Part shown: positions 8,314 through 15,333 of the stretch, one piece after another
How positions within the stretch are numbered: the first letter of the stretch is position 1
Layout of the letters: each line of letters begins with the position of its first letter
DNA from: Nitrospirota bacterium
Lineage (GTDB): Bacteria; Nitrospirota; Nitrospiria; Nitrospirales; NS-4
Direction: 5' to 3'
Assembly (NCBI GenBank): GCA_004298335.1
Contig: SCTG01000092.1
Span: 1-36,191, forward strand
Length of the DNA: 36,191 bases
Made by a program: the position numbers and the translations under genes
The notes under the pieces: model-generated
The model's input: the letters and a program-made list of their open reading frames with translations, nothing else
What the model was told of the DNA's origin: nothing
Databases searched by the model: none

Positions 8314-8928
8314 ATGGCGGAGGAGTTCGACAAGGAGCGGCGGGAGTTTCTCAAGCAGTCCGTGCTGTCGGTCGGCAAGACGGTCTATGAATACTATGAG
8401 CAGCAAAAGGAGGCCCCGGCGGAGGTCGGCCCCAAGGAGCCTCCGGTCAAGGCCAGGGTGGATTGGCTCAGGCCTCCGGGCGCCGTCGAAGAGGAGCTTT
8501 TTCTCGACCGCTGCACCAAATGCGGCGACTGCCTGCCGGCCTGCCCCTATGGGAGCATTAAAAAAGACCTGGCGACCGGGTACCCGGTCATCTTTGCCAA
8601 TGAGTCCCCCTGCCACCTTTGCGATGATTTCCCCTGCATCTCGGCTTGCGAGACGGAAGCCCTTCTCCCGGTGGGGGATCAGACCGAGGTGCGAATGGGG
8701 CTGGCGGTCGTCAGCCGAGCCGATTGCACGGCCGATCAGGGGTGCCGGTTTTGTCTGGCCAAATGCCCGGTTGGGGCGCTTTCAGTTGATTTTCTCGATG
8801 CTTATCCGATTGTCGACCAGGGGAAATGCGTGGGGTGCGGAATCTGTGAACAGGTGTGCTCTGGGGTAAATGACCGGATCGCGATCAAGGTGATTTCCGG
8901 CCGTTTCGAGGCCACAAAAAGCCCTTGA
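8314..8928 (+). CDS. Ferredoxin-type protein with four [4Fe-4S] clusters (NapG/NapF-like)
   Basis: A 204-residue electron-transfer or assembly protein. Four cysteine groups are visible: CTKCGDCLPACP, CHLCDDFPCISAC, CTADQGCRFCLAKCP and CVGCGICEQVC, matching the four-cluster layout of NapG/MauM-type ferredoxins. The N-terminus contains ERREFLKQS, which fits the Tat consensus RRxFLK, but the following stretch (VLSVGKTVYEYYEQQKE) is too short and polar for a working Tat signal. Export is therefore doubtful, and a cytoplasmic NapF-like role in loading clusters or electrons is as likely. The ATG at 8314 was chosen over an earlier GTG because it begins directly at MAEEFDKERREFL and avoids a 49-base overlap with the upstream gene. 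TorD and the NxrC-like gene follow. Confidence 0.88.
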   Translation: MAEEFDKERREFLKQSVLSVGKTVYEYYEQQKEAPAEVGPKEPPVKARVDWLRPPGAVEEELFLDRCTKCGDCLPACPYGSIKKDLATGYPVIFANESPCHLCDDFPCISACETEALLPVGDQTEVRMGLAVVSRADCTADQGCRFCLAKCPVGALSVDFLDAYPIVDQGKCVGCGICEQVCSGVNDRIAIKVISGRFEATKSP

Positions 8929-8953
8929 CAACCTAGCCATGTTTTCATATTCT
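8925..8953 (+). promoter_or_regulatory. Probable promoter of torD
   Basis: TTGACA at 8925-8930 is a perfect -35 box, overlapping the last codons of the 4Fe-4S gene. After 17 bases, TATTCT at 8948-8953 matches the -10 box at four of six positions. It would allow the chaperone and NxrC-like genes to be expressed separately from the two upstream genes. Confidence 0.5.
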
Positions 8954-8972
8954 TGCTAGGCTCAAGGCTAGG
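8932..8972 (+). repeat. CTAG-core inverted and direct repeats at the torD promoter
   Basis: CCTAGCC (8932-8938) lies within the promoter spacer and has its reverse complement GGCTAGG at 8966-8972. A third, near-identical TGCTAGG lies at 8954-8960, straight after the -10 box. Three copies of one heptamer core around a promoter look like an operator, though a hairpin in the leader is an alternative. Confidence 0.4.
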
Positions 8973-8987
8973 GAGGCTGTGAGCATC

Positions 8988-9935
8988 ATGGGAATACAGG
9001 CAGTCTCTGGTAATCCGACAGGGAAGACGGGGTTGGCCGACGCTCCAGTCGTCGAGTTGGCCCTCTCGCGGAGCAAGCTTTACCTTCTCCTTTCTTGGGG
9101 GTTCCTCTTCCCCGAAGAAGACGAGTTCTATAACTATCTCCAGGACGGCGAATTTGCGGAAGACGGGCTTGCGGCCGTCGAGTCGTTGGAAAAAAGTCTT
9201 GATGCGACGAAGGCGGATCCTGCCGTGCGCGAGTTGGTCGTCCCGATCAGAAAGTTCGTTGAAAAAATCGGAGAGTGGGAGGAGCAAAACTTCAAAACGT
9301 GGGAGTTCAGCGACCTGCAGGACGAGCACCGGCGGGTGTTCTCCAACGTGATTAGCCTCGACGCCCCTCCATACGAAACGCTCTTCGGGAATGAACACGT
9401 CTTTCAACAGTCCCATACCATGGGTGACATCGCCGGGTATTACAAGGCGTTCGGGCTGGAGTTGGCCGAAGTCGTCCACGAGCGGCTCGATCACCTCAGT
9501 GTGGAGTTTGAATTTCTCCATTTCCTGGCCTACAAGGAGTCGTACGCGCTCTGCCACGACGGGACCGAGAAACTCCAGATCGTGACGGATGCGGAAAAGA
9601 AATTCGTTCGCGATCATGTTGGGCGGTGGGCGCCCCTGTTTGCCGACATGGCGTCCAAGAAGGCCCAGCGAGGGTTCTTTCACTACCTCTGCGAACTCTG
9701 CAAAGCCTTTCTCAAGTTCGATTGCGCCTATCTCGGCGTGAAGCCCCAGCCATACAAGGAAACCGACTACAAGCCGGCGACGTTCAATCCTCCTGAAGGC
9801 GCGACGTTTGAGTGCGGGGCCCAGGACCTCGGCAACGAACTGTCCGTGCTCCTGGATGAAGTCGGAGGCCGTTCTCAAATGGAAAACACGGGCAGCGAGG
9901 GTGGCGAAGATGCGCCGAAGGCCGGTCGCGCATAA
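8988..9935 (+). CDS. torD-like: TorD/NarJ-family chaperone for a molybdenum oxidoreductase
   Basis: Cytoplasmic redox-enzyme maturation protein. Members bind the catalytic subunit of a DMSO-reductase-family enzyme, hold it for molybdenum-cofactor insertion and proofread its Tat export. The 315-residue all-helical sequence has the family core, including DEHRRVFSNV, PPYETLFGNEHVF and the hallmark ERLDHLSVEFEFLHFL. The family usually runs about 200-230 residues, and the extra length here lies in an acidic N-terminal region and a tail of about 40 low-complexity residues. I chose ATG 8988 over GTG 8979, because GGGAGG at 8971-8976 is only 2 bases from the GTG but 11 from the ATG. The gene has its own promoter. 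Its client must lie outside the window; NxrA is the natural guess, given the neighbouring NxrC-like subunit. Confidence 0.88.
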   Translation: MGIQAVSGNPTGKTGLADAPVVELALSRSKLYLLLSWGFLFPEEDEFYNYLQDGEFAEDGLAAVESLEKSLDATKADPAVRELVVPIRKFVEKIGEWEEQNFKTWEFSDLQDEHRRVFSNVISLDAPPYETLFGNEHVFQQSHTMGDIAGYYKAFGLELAEVVHERLDHLSVEFEFLHFLAYKESYALCHDGTEKLQIVTDAEKKFVRDHVGRWAPLFADMASKKAQRGFFHYLCELCKAFLKFDCAYLGVKPQPYKETDYKPATFNPPEGATFECGAQDLGNELSVLLDEVGGRSQMENTGSEGGEDAPKAGRA

Positions 9936-10038
9936 CGGGAAATCCGGTCAGAGTGACGGTCAGAATTTGCCGGAGTTTTTGATCTTAGCGTACAGGGCGT
10001 TTTAGGGTAATTTTTTATAGAGAGGAGGGGCTATCGCT

Positions 10039-10992
10039 ATGGAAATCATTCACACGAGGAACAGGGCCGTCGTATGGGGGGTGCTCCTGAGCGCCCTCGT
10101 CGTCGGCGTGGTCCTGACGCTGGGACAGGTCCCCTTGGCTGTCAGCCAGCCGGTCGCCATTCAGGCCAAGGCGATCAAGGGTGCGATTCCGATGGACGGG
10201 GCGAACCCGGCTTGGGAGAACGTCCCAGGCGTGATCGTGCCGCTCAGCGGCCAGACGATCACCACGCCGATGCACCCCAATATCGCCGTCAAATCGGTCT
10301 TTGTGAAGGCCATTACCAACGGGAAGGAAATCGGGATTCGTCTGGATTGGGGCGATCAGTCCAAGAACGACACGACCATCGGCCCGCAGCATTTTCGTGA
10401 CCAGGCGGCCATTCAGTTTCCCGTGAACACCAGCGGGGCGCCGCCGTTCCAGTGCATGGGCCAGTCCGGCGGCACCGTCAACATCTGGCGGTGGAACGCT
10501 GAATGGCAGAGGGACCTCGGCAAGGACAGCGCCGGAATCTGGGACGTGGACAACGAGTATCCCGCCATTTTCTGGGACTACTATTACGAGGAGCCGGCCG
10601 GCGGCGTGACCTATCTGGACCGCATTGGGCGGAGCCTGGGGCCGTTCAACACCGGCATCTGGTCGGGAAACATCCTGTCCGATCCTGAAATGCGGATTGG
10701 GTCGGTCGAGGACCTCAATGCGAACGGGTTCAGCACCCTGACGACCCAAGCCCACCAGGATGTCGTGGGGAATGGTCTGTGGGAGCATTCGGGCTCGATC
10801 AAGGGCGGCTGCTGCACGGGACCCACGTGGCGCGTGGTGTACAAGCGTGCGCTGACGACCTCGGACCCCAACGACGTGCAATTCAAAGGCGGAGGGTCGG
10901 TTCCGGTCGCTTTTGCGGTCTGGGACGGACAGAACGTGGAACGTGACGGCATGAAGGGGATCTCCACCTGGTTCAGCCTGCAGATCCCGTAA
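10039..10992 (+). CDS. nxrC-like: NxrC-like haem-b-binding gamma subunit (ethylbenzene dehydrogenase family), copy 1
   Basis: Probable periplasmic haem-b subunit passing electrons between a type II DMSO-reductase-family enzyme and a c-type cytochrome. The 317 residues begin with an N-terminal hydrophobic segment (about 12-35) serving as signal peptide or anchor. The ethylbenzene dehydrogenase/DMS dehydrogenase gamma domain follows, with DGANPAWENVPGVIVPLSGQ at its start. The two expected axial ligands are present: Met140 in PPFQCMGQ and Lys306 in ERDGMKGISTWFSL. A middle insertion (about 158-225), rich in aromatic residues, is absent from the second copy at 16644. A CC pair (258-259) could form a disulfide. 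ATG 10039 has AGGAGGGG upstream. A strong terminator at 11013 closes the unit. In Nitrospira such proteins are candidates for NxrC; a chlorate- or selenate-type enzyme is the alternative. Confidence 0.85.
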   Translation: MEIIHTRNRAVVWGVLLSALVVGVVLTLGQVPLAVSQPVAIQAKAIKGAIPMDGANPAWENVPGVIVPLSGQTITTPMHPNIAVKSVFVKAITNGKEIGIRLDWGDQSKNDTTIGPQHFRDQAAIQFPVNTSGAPPFQCMGQSGGTVNIWRWNAEWQRDLGKDSAGIWDVDNEYPAIFWDYYYEEPAGGVTYLDRIGRSLGPFNTGIWSGNILSDPEMRIGSVEDLNANGFSTLTTQAHQDVVGNGLWEHSGSIKGGCCTGPTWRVVYKRALTTSDPNDVQFKGGGSVPVAFAVWDGQNVERDGMKGISTWFSLQIP

Positions 10993-11012
10993 GGTAAACG
11001 AATCGGAAAAAG

Positions 11013-11049
11013 CCCCGGGGGTGAGGTTAGCTCCCCCCGGGGTTTTTTT
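11013..11049 (+). terminator. Rho-independent terminator after the first NxrC-like gene
   Basis: CCCCGGGGG at 11013-11021 pairs with CCCCCCGGGG at 11033-11042 around an 11-base loop. Seven T follow at 11043-11049, and an A-run precedes the stem at 11007-11011. It starts 20 bases after the stop codon and ends the 7.2-11.0 kb transcription unit. Confidence 0.9.
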
Positions 11050-11118
11050 ATGCCCACTTGGGTGATATCAGACATGGATATGACCCGTTCGGGGCGGTCA
11101 CTAAGGCGGCCGGTGCAG

Positions 11119-11148
11119 TTGCATTTCCTCACCAGCTGGGTGTATAAA
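11119..11148 (+). promoter_or_regulatory. Probable promoter of the radical SAM-to-cytochrome unit
   Basis: TTGCAT (11119-11124) and TATAAA (11143-11148) are 18 bases apart in the 191 bases between the terminator and the radical SAM gene. The -10 box is good, the -35 only fair. The predicted leader is about 85 bases. It would drive the nine closely packed genes ending at 20582. Confidence 0.4.
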
Positions 11149-11240
11149 ATCTGAGGGGTAGCCAGGGGGAGACATGTGCTTCTGAATTCATACAGCAGGC
11201 GTTGAATTTTTCGTTAATTTGCGCTGACTAAGGTGTCTTG

Positions 11241-13007
11241 ATGAAAACGGTTTTATTGTTTCCTCCGACATGGCATCCTTCCCAGCCCTACCTCAGCCTC
11301 CCATCGTTGACCGGGTTTCTCAAGCAAGAGGGCGTCACCAACGTCGTGCAGCGCGACCTCGGCATTGAGGTCCTCGACGGCTTTCTGAGCCAGCCAGCCG
11401 GCCGCGAGACCTATGAGCGGATGCAGGACAAGGTCCGGACGCTGGAGCGGCTCGGCACGCAAGGGGAAACCGGCGCGTCCAGCCAGGAACACCTTGCCCG
11501 CATGAAGGAAGCCCTCGACTGGTTTCCCCCACTCTACGACCGGATCGAGGACGCCAAGCGCATTCTGCGCTCCGAGCAGTTCTACGACCTGGAAAAGTAT
11601 CGGGAGAGCCTGTTTCTCATCGATCGCTGGCTCGCCTTCATTTCCACTCTGTATTTCCCGACGCGAATCTCGGTGGTCGATAACCAGTGGCGGTATTCCA
11701 TCTACTCGTCGAAGGACATCCTGAAGGCGGTGACGGATGAGCAGGAGAATCCGTATCTGGAAATCTTCCGCGACAAACTGGTTCCGGACATCCTGGGGCA
11801 GGCGCCCGACCTTGTCGGCGTCTCCATCACCGCGACGTCGCAGATCCTGCCGGGCCTCACCCTCTGCCGGCTGATCAAGCAGGCGAACCCCGATGTGCAT
11901 CTGACGATCGGCGGCAGCATCTTCACCCGGCTGGTGGACAACCTCCGGCGGGCTGATGCGATGTTCCAGTTCGCCGATGATTTCGTGGTGTTCGAAGGGG
12001 AGACGGCCTTGCTGGAGTTGATCCATCAACTGGAGGGGAAGCGCGAGTACAGCAAGGTGCCGAACCTGATCTACCGGCAGAACGGCAAGATCATCGTGAA
12101 TCAACCGTTTTTCTCTGAGAACATCAATGCGCTGGCGGCGCCGAACTTCGACGGGTTCCCCTTCCGCCAATATCTCGCGCCGCAGTCGGTGCTGCCCATC
12201 CAGTTTTCCCGTGGCTGTTATTACAAGGACTGCGCATTCTGCGCGCTGACGCTGGACCACCAGAATTTCCGGCAACGGTCGCCGGAAAAGGTGGTGGACG
12301 ACGTCAAAATGCTCATGGAGCGATACCAGACGCCCTTCTTCTTTTTCACCGACGAGTGCTTTGCGTTGTCGCCGACCAAGCGCCTCTGCAGCCAGCTCAT
12401 CGAGGCCGGTGTCAATGCCCAGTGGACCTGCGAGATGCGCTTCGAGAAGAACCTGACGCGGGACCTCCTCAAGTTGATGCGTGAGGCGGGGTGCCTGAAG
12501 ATCGTGTACGGGCTGGAATCCTACAACCAGCGGGTGATGGATTTCATGAAGAAGGGGATCAAACGCGAGCACGTCAACCGGATCGTGGATGATTGCCTGG
12601 ACCTCGACATCGCGGTGCATTGCTATGTCCTGGTCGGGTTCCCCACCGAGACGGAAGCCGAAGCGATGGAGACGGCGGATTTCGTGGTCGGGCATGCCCG
12701 GCTGAATTCATCCTACGGTTTTTCCTGCCAGCCGTGTCTGTTCGACCTGGAAAAAGAGGCGCCCATCATGAGCGATCCGGCGAGCTACGGCATCCGGCGC
12801 ATCATGCGTCCGTCTTCCGAAGACCTCAGTCTCGGCTATTTCTATGAGGTCGCGGAAGGGATGAAGCCGGACGAGGCGGAACGGGTCTATCAGCAGGTGT
12901 ACGAGAAAATCAGCGAGGTCGTGTGTGAGCTGCCGTTCAATTATTCGATGGCGGACGGGCTGCTGTTCATCGCCCGCGCGAAGACCCATCCGGTAGCGGC
13001 GGGCTGA
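11241..13007 (+). CDS. Radical SAM protein with B12-binding-like N-terminal domain
   Basis: A 588-residue cytoplasmic iron-sulfur enzyme of unknown substrate. The N-terminal part (FPPTWHPSQPYLSLPSLTGFL, then VGVSITATSQILPGL and a later IGGS) follows the Rossmann pattern of the cobalamin-binding domain found in many radical SAM methyltransferases, but the DxHxxG cobalamin-ligand motif is not visible. The cluster motif is C326-x4-C331-x2-C334 (RGCYYKDCAFC), the spaced variant of CxxxCxxC seen in B12-type members. VYGLESYNQRVMDFMKKGI and VGFPTET are further typical elements. ATG 11241 has AAGGTG upstream. The next gene, a membrane protein, starts 2 bases after the stop. Its place in a respiratory maturation unit suggests cofactor or peptide modification, but nothing in the sequence fixes the substrate. 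Confidence 0.9.
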   Translation: MKTVLLFPPTWHPSQPYLSLPSLTGFLKQEGVTNVVQRDLGIEVLDGFLSQPAGRETYERMQDKVRTLERLGTQGETGASSQEHLARMKEALDWFPPLYDRIEDAKRILRSEQFYDLEKYRESLFLIDRWLAFISTLYFPTRISVVDNQWRYSIYSSKDILKAVTDEQENPYLEIFRDKLVPDILGQAPDLVGVSITATSQILPGLTLCRLIKQANPDVHLTIGGSIFTRLVDNLRRADAMFQFADDFVVFEGETALLELIHQLEGKREYSKVPNLIYRQNGKIIVNQPFFSENINALAAPNFDGFPFRQYLAPQSVLPIQFSRGCYYKDCAFCALTLDHQNFRQRSPEKVVDDVKMLMERYQTPFFFFTDECFALSPTKRLCSQLIEAGVNAQWTCEMRFEKNLTRDLLKLMREAGCLKIVYGLESYNQRVMDFMKKGIKREHVNRIVDDCLDLDIAVHCYVLVGFPTETEAEAMETADFVVGHARLNSSYGFSCQPCLFDLEKEAPIMSDPASYGIRRIMRPSSEDLSLGYFYEVAEGMKPDEAERVYQQVYEKISEVVCELPFNYSMADGLLFIARAKTHPVAAG

Positions 13008-13009
13008 CG

Positions 13010-14125
13010 ATGTCCGAGTCCGCCACGGCCCCGCGCGTTCGAGTCGGCCCGGAAACCGGCAGCCTGCTGTTGGAATACATCCTGAAGGCGTTGCTGGTCT
13101 CGGGGCTGTGCGAACTGGTCCTCTACCGGCTCGTGTCGCGCCTGGGGATGCATCTCTCCAAGGTGGCGCAGGAGTACGTGGCCGTCGAATATTTTCTGCG
13201 GGGCGCGTCGGCGATCGGATTCGCGCTCATGAACTTTTCGGCGATCCTCGTCTTTCTGGTGCTGTTTGCGCTGCTCTTTTACAAAGTGAACGGGCTGCTC
13301 GCCCGCCCCGGGGACCATGCCGTGGTGGCGCTGGGCTCGCTGCTCCTCGCGCTGACGGTGGTCTTCCTCCTGTTTCCTCCCGGGATGCCGGGGTCGATCG
13401 CCTACAATGTGCTGACGGTCGCGCTGATCTGGACGCTCGTGGTCCAGTATTGCCGGGCCAATCCCGCTCCGGCGGCGCGCGCCCTGGCGCTTTGCTACGG
13501 CGCGGGCGTGTCGAGCTGGCTCTATTACCAGATCTCGACCACGACCTACGGGTGGCTGGGGGTGGCGACGTCTCCGCCGCTGGTCCATGAGATCAGCCGC
13601 CTTGGCGAAGCCCTGATGGTGGTGGCGACGGCGCTGGTGTTCGCGGTGTACTCCGGGTTCACATTCCGCTCCAAGAACAAGCAGCAACAGCGGCGGACGA
13701 TCCAATTCGTCGCGACGTGGACCGGCCTTTTCCTGGGTCTGCTGCTCATGGACGGCGTCATCGAAATCTTCGACCCGGCGACGGCCAAGCACGTCCGCCA
13801 GGCGAGCCAGGGCATCGGCTGGATCTTCCAGATGGGCATGGGGTACACCTTCTACCTGCCGTTCGCACTGTACATGGCCGGCCTGCTGTTCTGGTCCTAC
13901 GCCGTCATCAAGCAGGTCAGCATGGGCCGCCGTGCCGGCTATGGGCTGGCCTTGATGTTCATCGCGGGCTACGCGTTGCAGTTATCCCATCTGACCCTCT
14001 TTGTGGTGGTGGGGCTGTTGCTGATCGTGAACGACGGGCGGCTCGACGTCCGGGAATCGGTGAGCCCGCTGTTCCCGGTGGAACTACCGGATCCCCCCAC
14101 GGCGGCAGCGTCAGGCATATCCTGA
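13010..14125 (+). CDS. Polytopic membrane protein of unknown function
   Basis: A 371-residue integral inner-membrane protein with about nine or ten hydrophobic helices, roughly at 19-41, 63-95, 101-125, 130-148, 155-175, 190-218, 231-252, 270-300 and 310-343. It has a short polar N-terminus and a proline-rich C-terminal tail. I recognise no family. Histidines within or beside helices are few, so a cytochrome-b-like haem role is not clearly supported. The gene starts 2 bases after the radical SAM stop, so the pair is almost certainly co-expressed and perhaps functionally linked, for example as a membrane partner or carrier for the modified product. That is inference. Acid-base codon use and composition match the neighbours. 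Confidence 0.85.
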   Translation: MSESATAPRVRVGPETGSLLLEYILKALLVSGLCELVLYRLVSRLGMHLSKVAQEYVAVEYFLRGASAIGFALMNFSAILVFLVLFALLFYKVNGLLARPGDHAVVALGSLLLALTVVFLLFPPGMPGSIAYNVLTVALIWTLVVQYCRANPAPAARALALCYGAGVSSWLYYQISTTTYGWLGVATSPPLVHEISRLGEALMVVATALVFAVYSGFTFRSKNKQQQRRTIQFVATWTGLFLGLLLMDGVIEIFDPATAKHVRQASQGIGWIFQMGMGYTFYLPFALYMAGLLFWSYAVIKQVSMGRRAGYGLALMFIAGYALQLSHLTLFVVVGLLLIVNDGRLDVRESVSPLFPVELPDPPTAAASGIS

Positions 14126-14161
14126 TGCCGGCGTGGTAATATTTCTGGAGACGTGACGGAT

Positions 14162-14977
14162 ATGGATGCTGGAACCGACCAAGACGCGCCCCAGGAGGGG
14201 AAAGCCGCCGGGCAGACCATGGACGCGCCGCCGAATCTCGATGATGAGATCGGCGAGCTCAAGAAGCTGCTGGAGGGCGACCCGGAGGATTTTCAGGCGC
14301 AGTGCCGGCTCGGCGAAGTCTATTTCGCCAAGGGCATGCTGGATGAGGCGCTCGATAACGTGTCGAAGGCCATCACGATGGCGGAGTCCATCCGCAAGCA
14401 GATGGACAACTCCCTGGCGATGTACTACGCGAACCGCGGCACCATCCAGGCCACCAGGGGTGACATGGATGAAGCCATCACCCAGTTCCGGAAGGCCCTC
14501 GAGATCAACCCCAATGACGTGCTGGCGCTGTTCAATCTCGGGCGATCGCTGTTCGATCGGAACGACTTCATGGAATCCATGCCGTTGTTTGAACGACTCG
14601 TCGACGTTACTCCCGATGACCCGCTCGCCTGGTTCCAATTGGCGAAGGTCTATGAAAAGCTGGATCTGCGGCATATCTCCGACCTCCATACGATCGATAA
14701 CGCGATCGCCGCATACCGTCGGGTTCTCGAACTCGATCCGAACAATCTTGAAGCGGCCTTTGCGTTGATGGAGGTCTATATGAATCTGCGGAAGCCCGAG
14801 GAGGCCATCGGCGTGCTGGAGGCGGCGGTCGAGCACAACCCGGACGAGCCGCTGGCGTATTATAATCTCATCAGCACGTATGAAAAGACCAAACGGTTCA
14901 CCGAGGCCGACCAGACGCGCGAGCGGCTCAAACAACGGTTTGCCGCGCGACGGCCAGTGGAATCGAAGGACAAGTAA
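14162..14977 (+). CDS. Tetratricopeptide-repeat protein
   Basis: A 271-residue soluble protein built of about six TPR units, with the typical A/G/Y/A/P spacing, as in AMYYANRGTIQATRGDMDEA, ALEINPNDVLALFNLGRSLF and VLELDPNNLEAAFALMEVYM. TPR superhelices bind other proteins and often act in assembly. There is no signal peptide, and an acidic disordered stretch of about 25 residues precedes the repeats. ATG 14162 is preferred to GTG 14153, because the GGAG at 14147-14150 sits 2 bases from the GTG and 11 from the ATG. The gene lies between the membrane protein and tatA. A scaffold role in assembling or exporting the oxidoreductase is inferred from this position. Confidence 0.88.
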   Translation: MDAGTDQDAPQEGKAAGQTMDAPPNLDDEIGELKKLLEGDPEDFQAQCRLGEVYFAKGMLDEALDNVSKAITMAESIRKQMDNSLAMYYANRGTIQATRGDMDEAITQFRKALEINPNDVLALFNLGRSLFDRNDFMESMPLFERLVDVTPDDPLAWFQLAKVYEKLDLRHISDLHTIDNAIAAYRRVLELDPNNLEAAFALMEVYMNLRKPEEAIGVLEAAVEHNPDEPLAYYNLISTYEKTKRFTEADQTRERLKQRFAARRPVESKDK

Positions 14978-15006
14978 GCGAGTCAACCTAACAGGGAGCG
15001 CGCGCT

Positions 15007-15303
15007 ATGTTTGGAAGCATGGGTATTACCGAGCTGGTGCTGATTCTGTTCATCGTGCTGATCATTTTCGGGGCCGGGAAGCTGCCCCAGCTCGGCGAAG
15101 GCTTGGGCAAGGCGATCAAGGGGTTCAAGAAATCGGTCCACGAGGCGGACGCCATCGAGCTGGAAGCCCAGCAGGCGCAAGCCCAACAGCAGCCGGGTGC
15201 GCCGGCGGCGCCGGATGCGGCTGCCTCTGCGCAAGCCGTCCCGCCGGCGGGAACGCCGGGCGCGCCGCCTCCGCCGGTCGCCACGGAGCCGCCGAAGGTA
15301 TGA
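15007..15303 (+). CDS. tatA: Sec-independent translocase protein TatA/TatE
   Basis: Pore-forming component of the twin-arginine translocase, which exports folded cofactor-containing proteins across the inner membrane. The 98 residues show the family design: a single N-terminal helix (about 7-22), the hinge [16 protein letters not shown], an amphipathic helix ([18 protein letters not shown]) and a long Gln/Ala/Pro-rich tail. GGGAG lies 8 bases before ATG 15007. No tatB or tatC is beside it, so this is probably a dedicated or extra TatA co-expressed with a Tat substrate. That agrees with the TorD chaperone in the same region and with the known Tat export of Nitrospira-type nitrite oxidoreductase. 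Confidence 0.95.
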   Translation: MFGSMGITELVLILFIVLIIFGAGKLPQLGEGLGKAIKGFKKSVHEADAIELEAQQAQAQQQPGAPAAPDAAASAQAVPPAGTPGAPPPPVATEPPKV

Positions 15304-15333
15304 GCGCGGCTGCTCGAAACTGAGGTGAATGCC

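Noticed and set aside
8979..8990. GTG 8979 as torD start
   Set aside because: The only ribosome-binding site is 2 bases away, too close. ATG 8988 is better placed. The same argument moves the TPR start from 14153 to 14162.
9950..9976. Sigma-54-like GACGGTCAGAATTTGC upstream of the first NxrC-like gene
   Set aside because: The GG-to-GC spacing is 9 bases and the -24 element is poor.
11108..11122. Possible sigma-54 promoter (GG ... TTGC) before the radical SAM gene
   Set aside because: The GG and GC are separated by 11 bases instead of 10 and the TGGCAC part is absent. A sigma-70-like pair overlaps the same place.
11241..13007. Calling the radical SAM enzyme a cobalamin-dependent methylase
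   Set aside because: The DxHxxG cobalamin-ligand motif is not visible, so only a B12-type fold is claimed.
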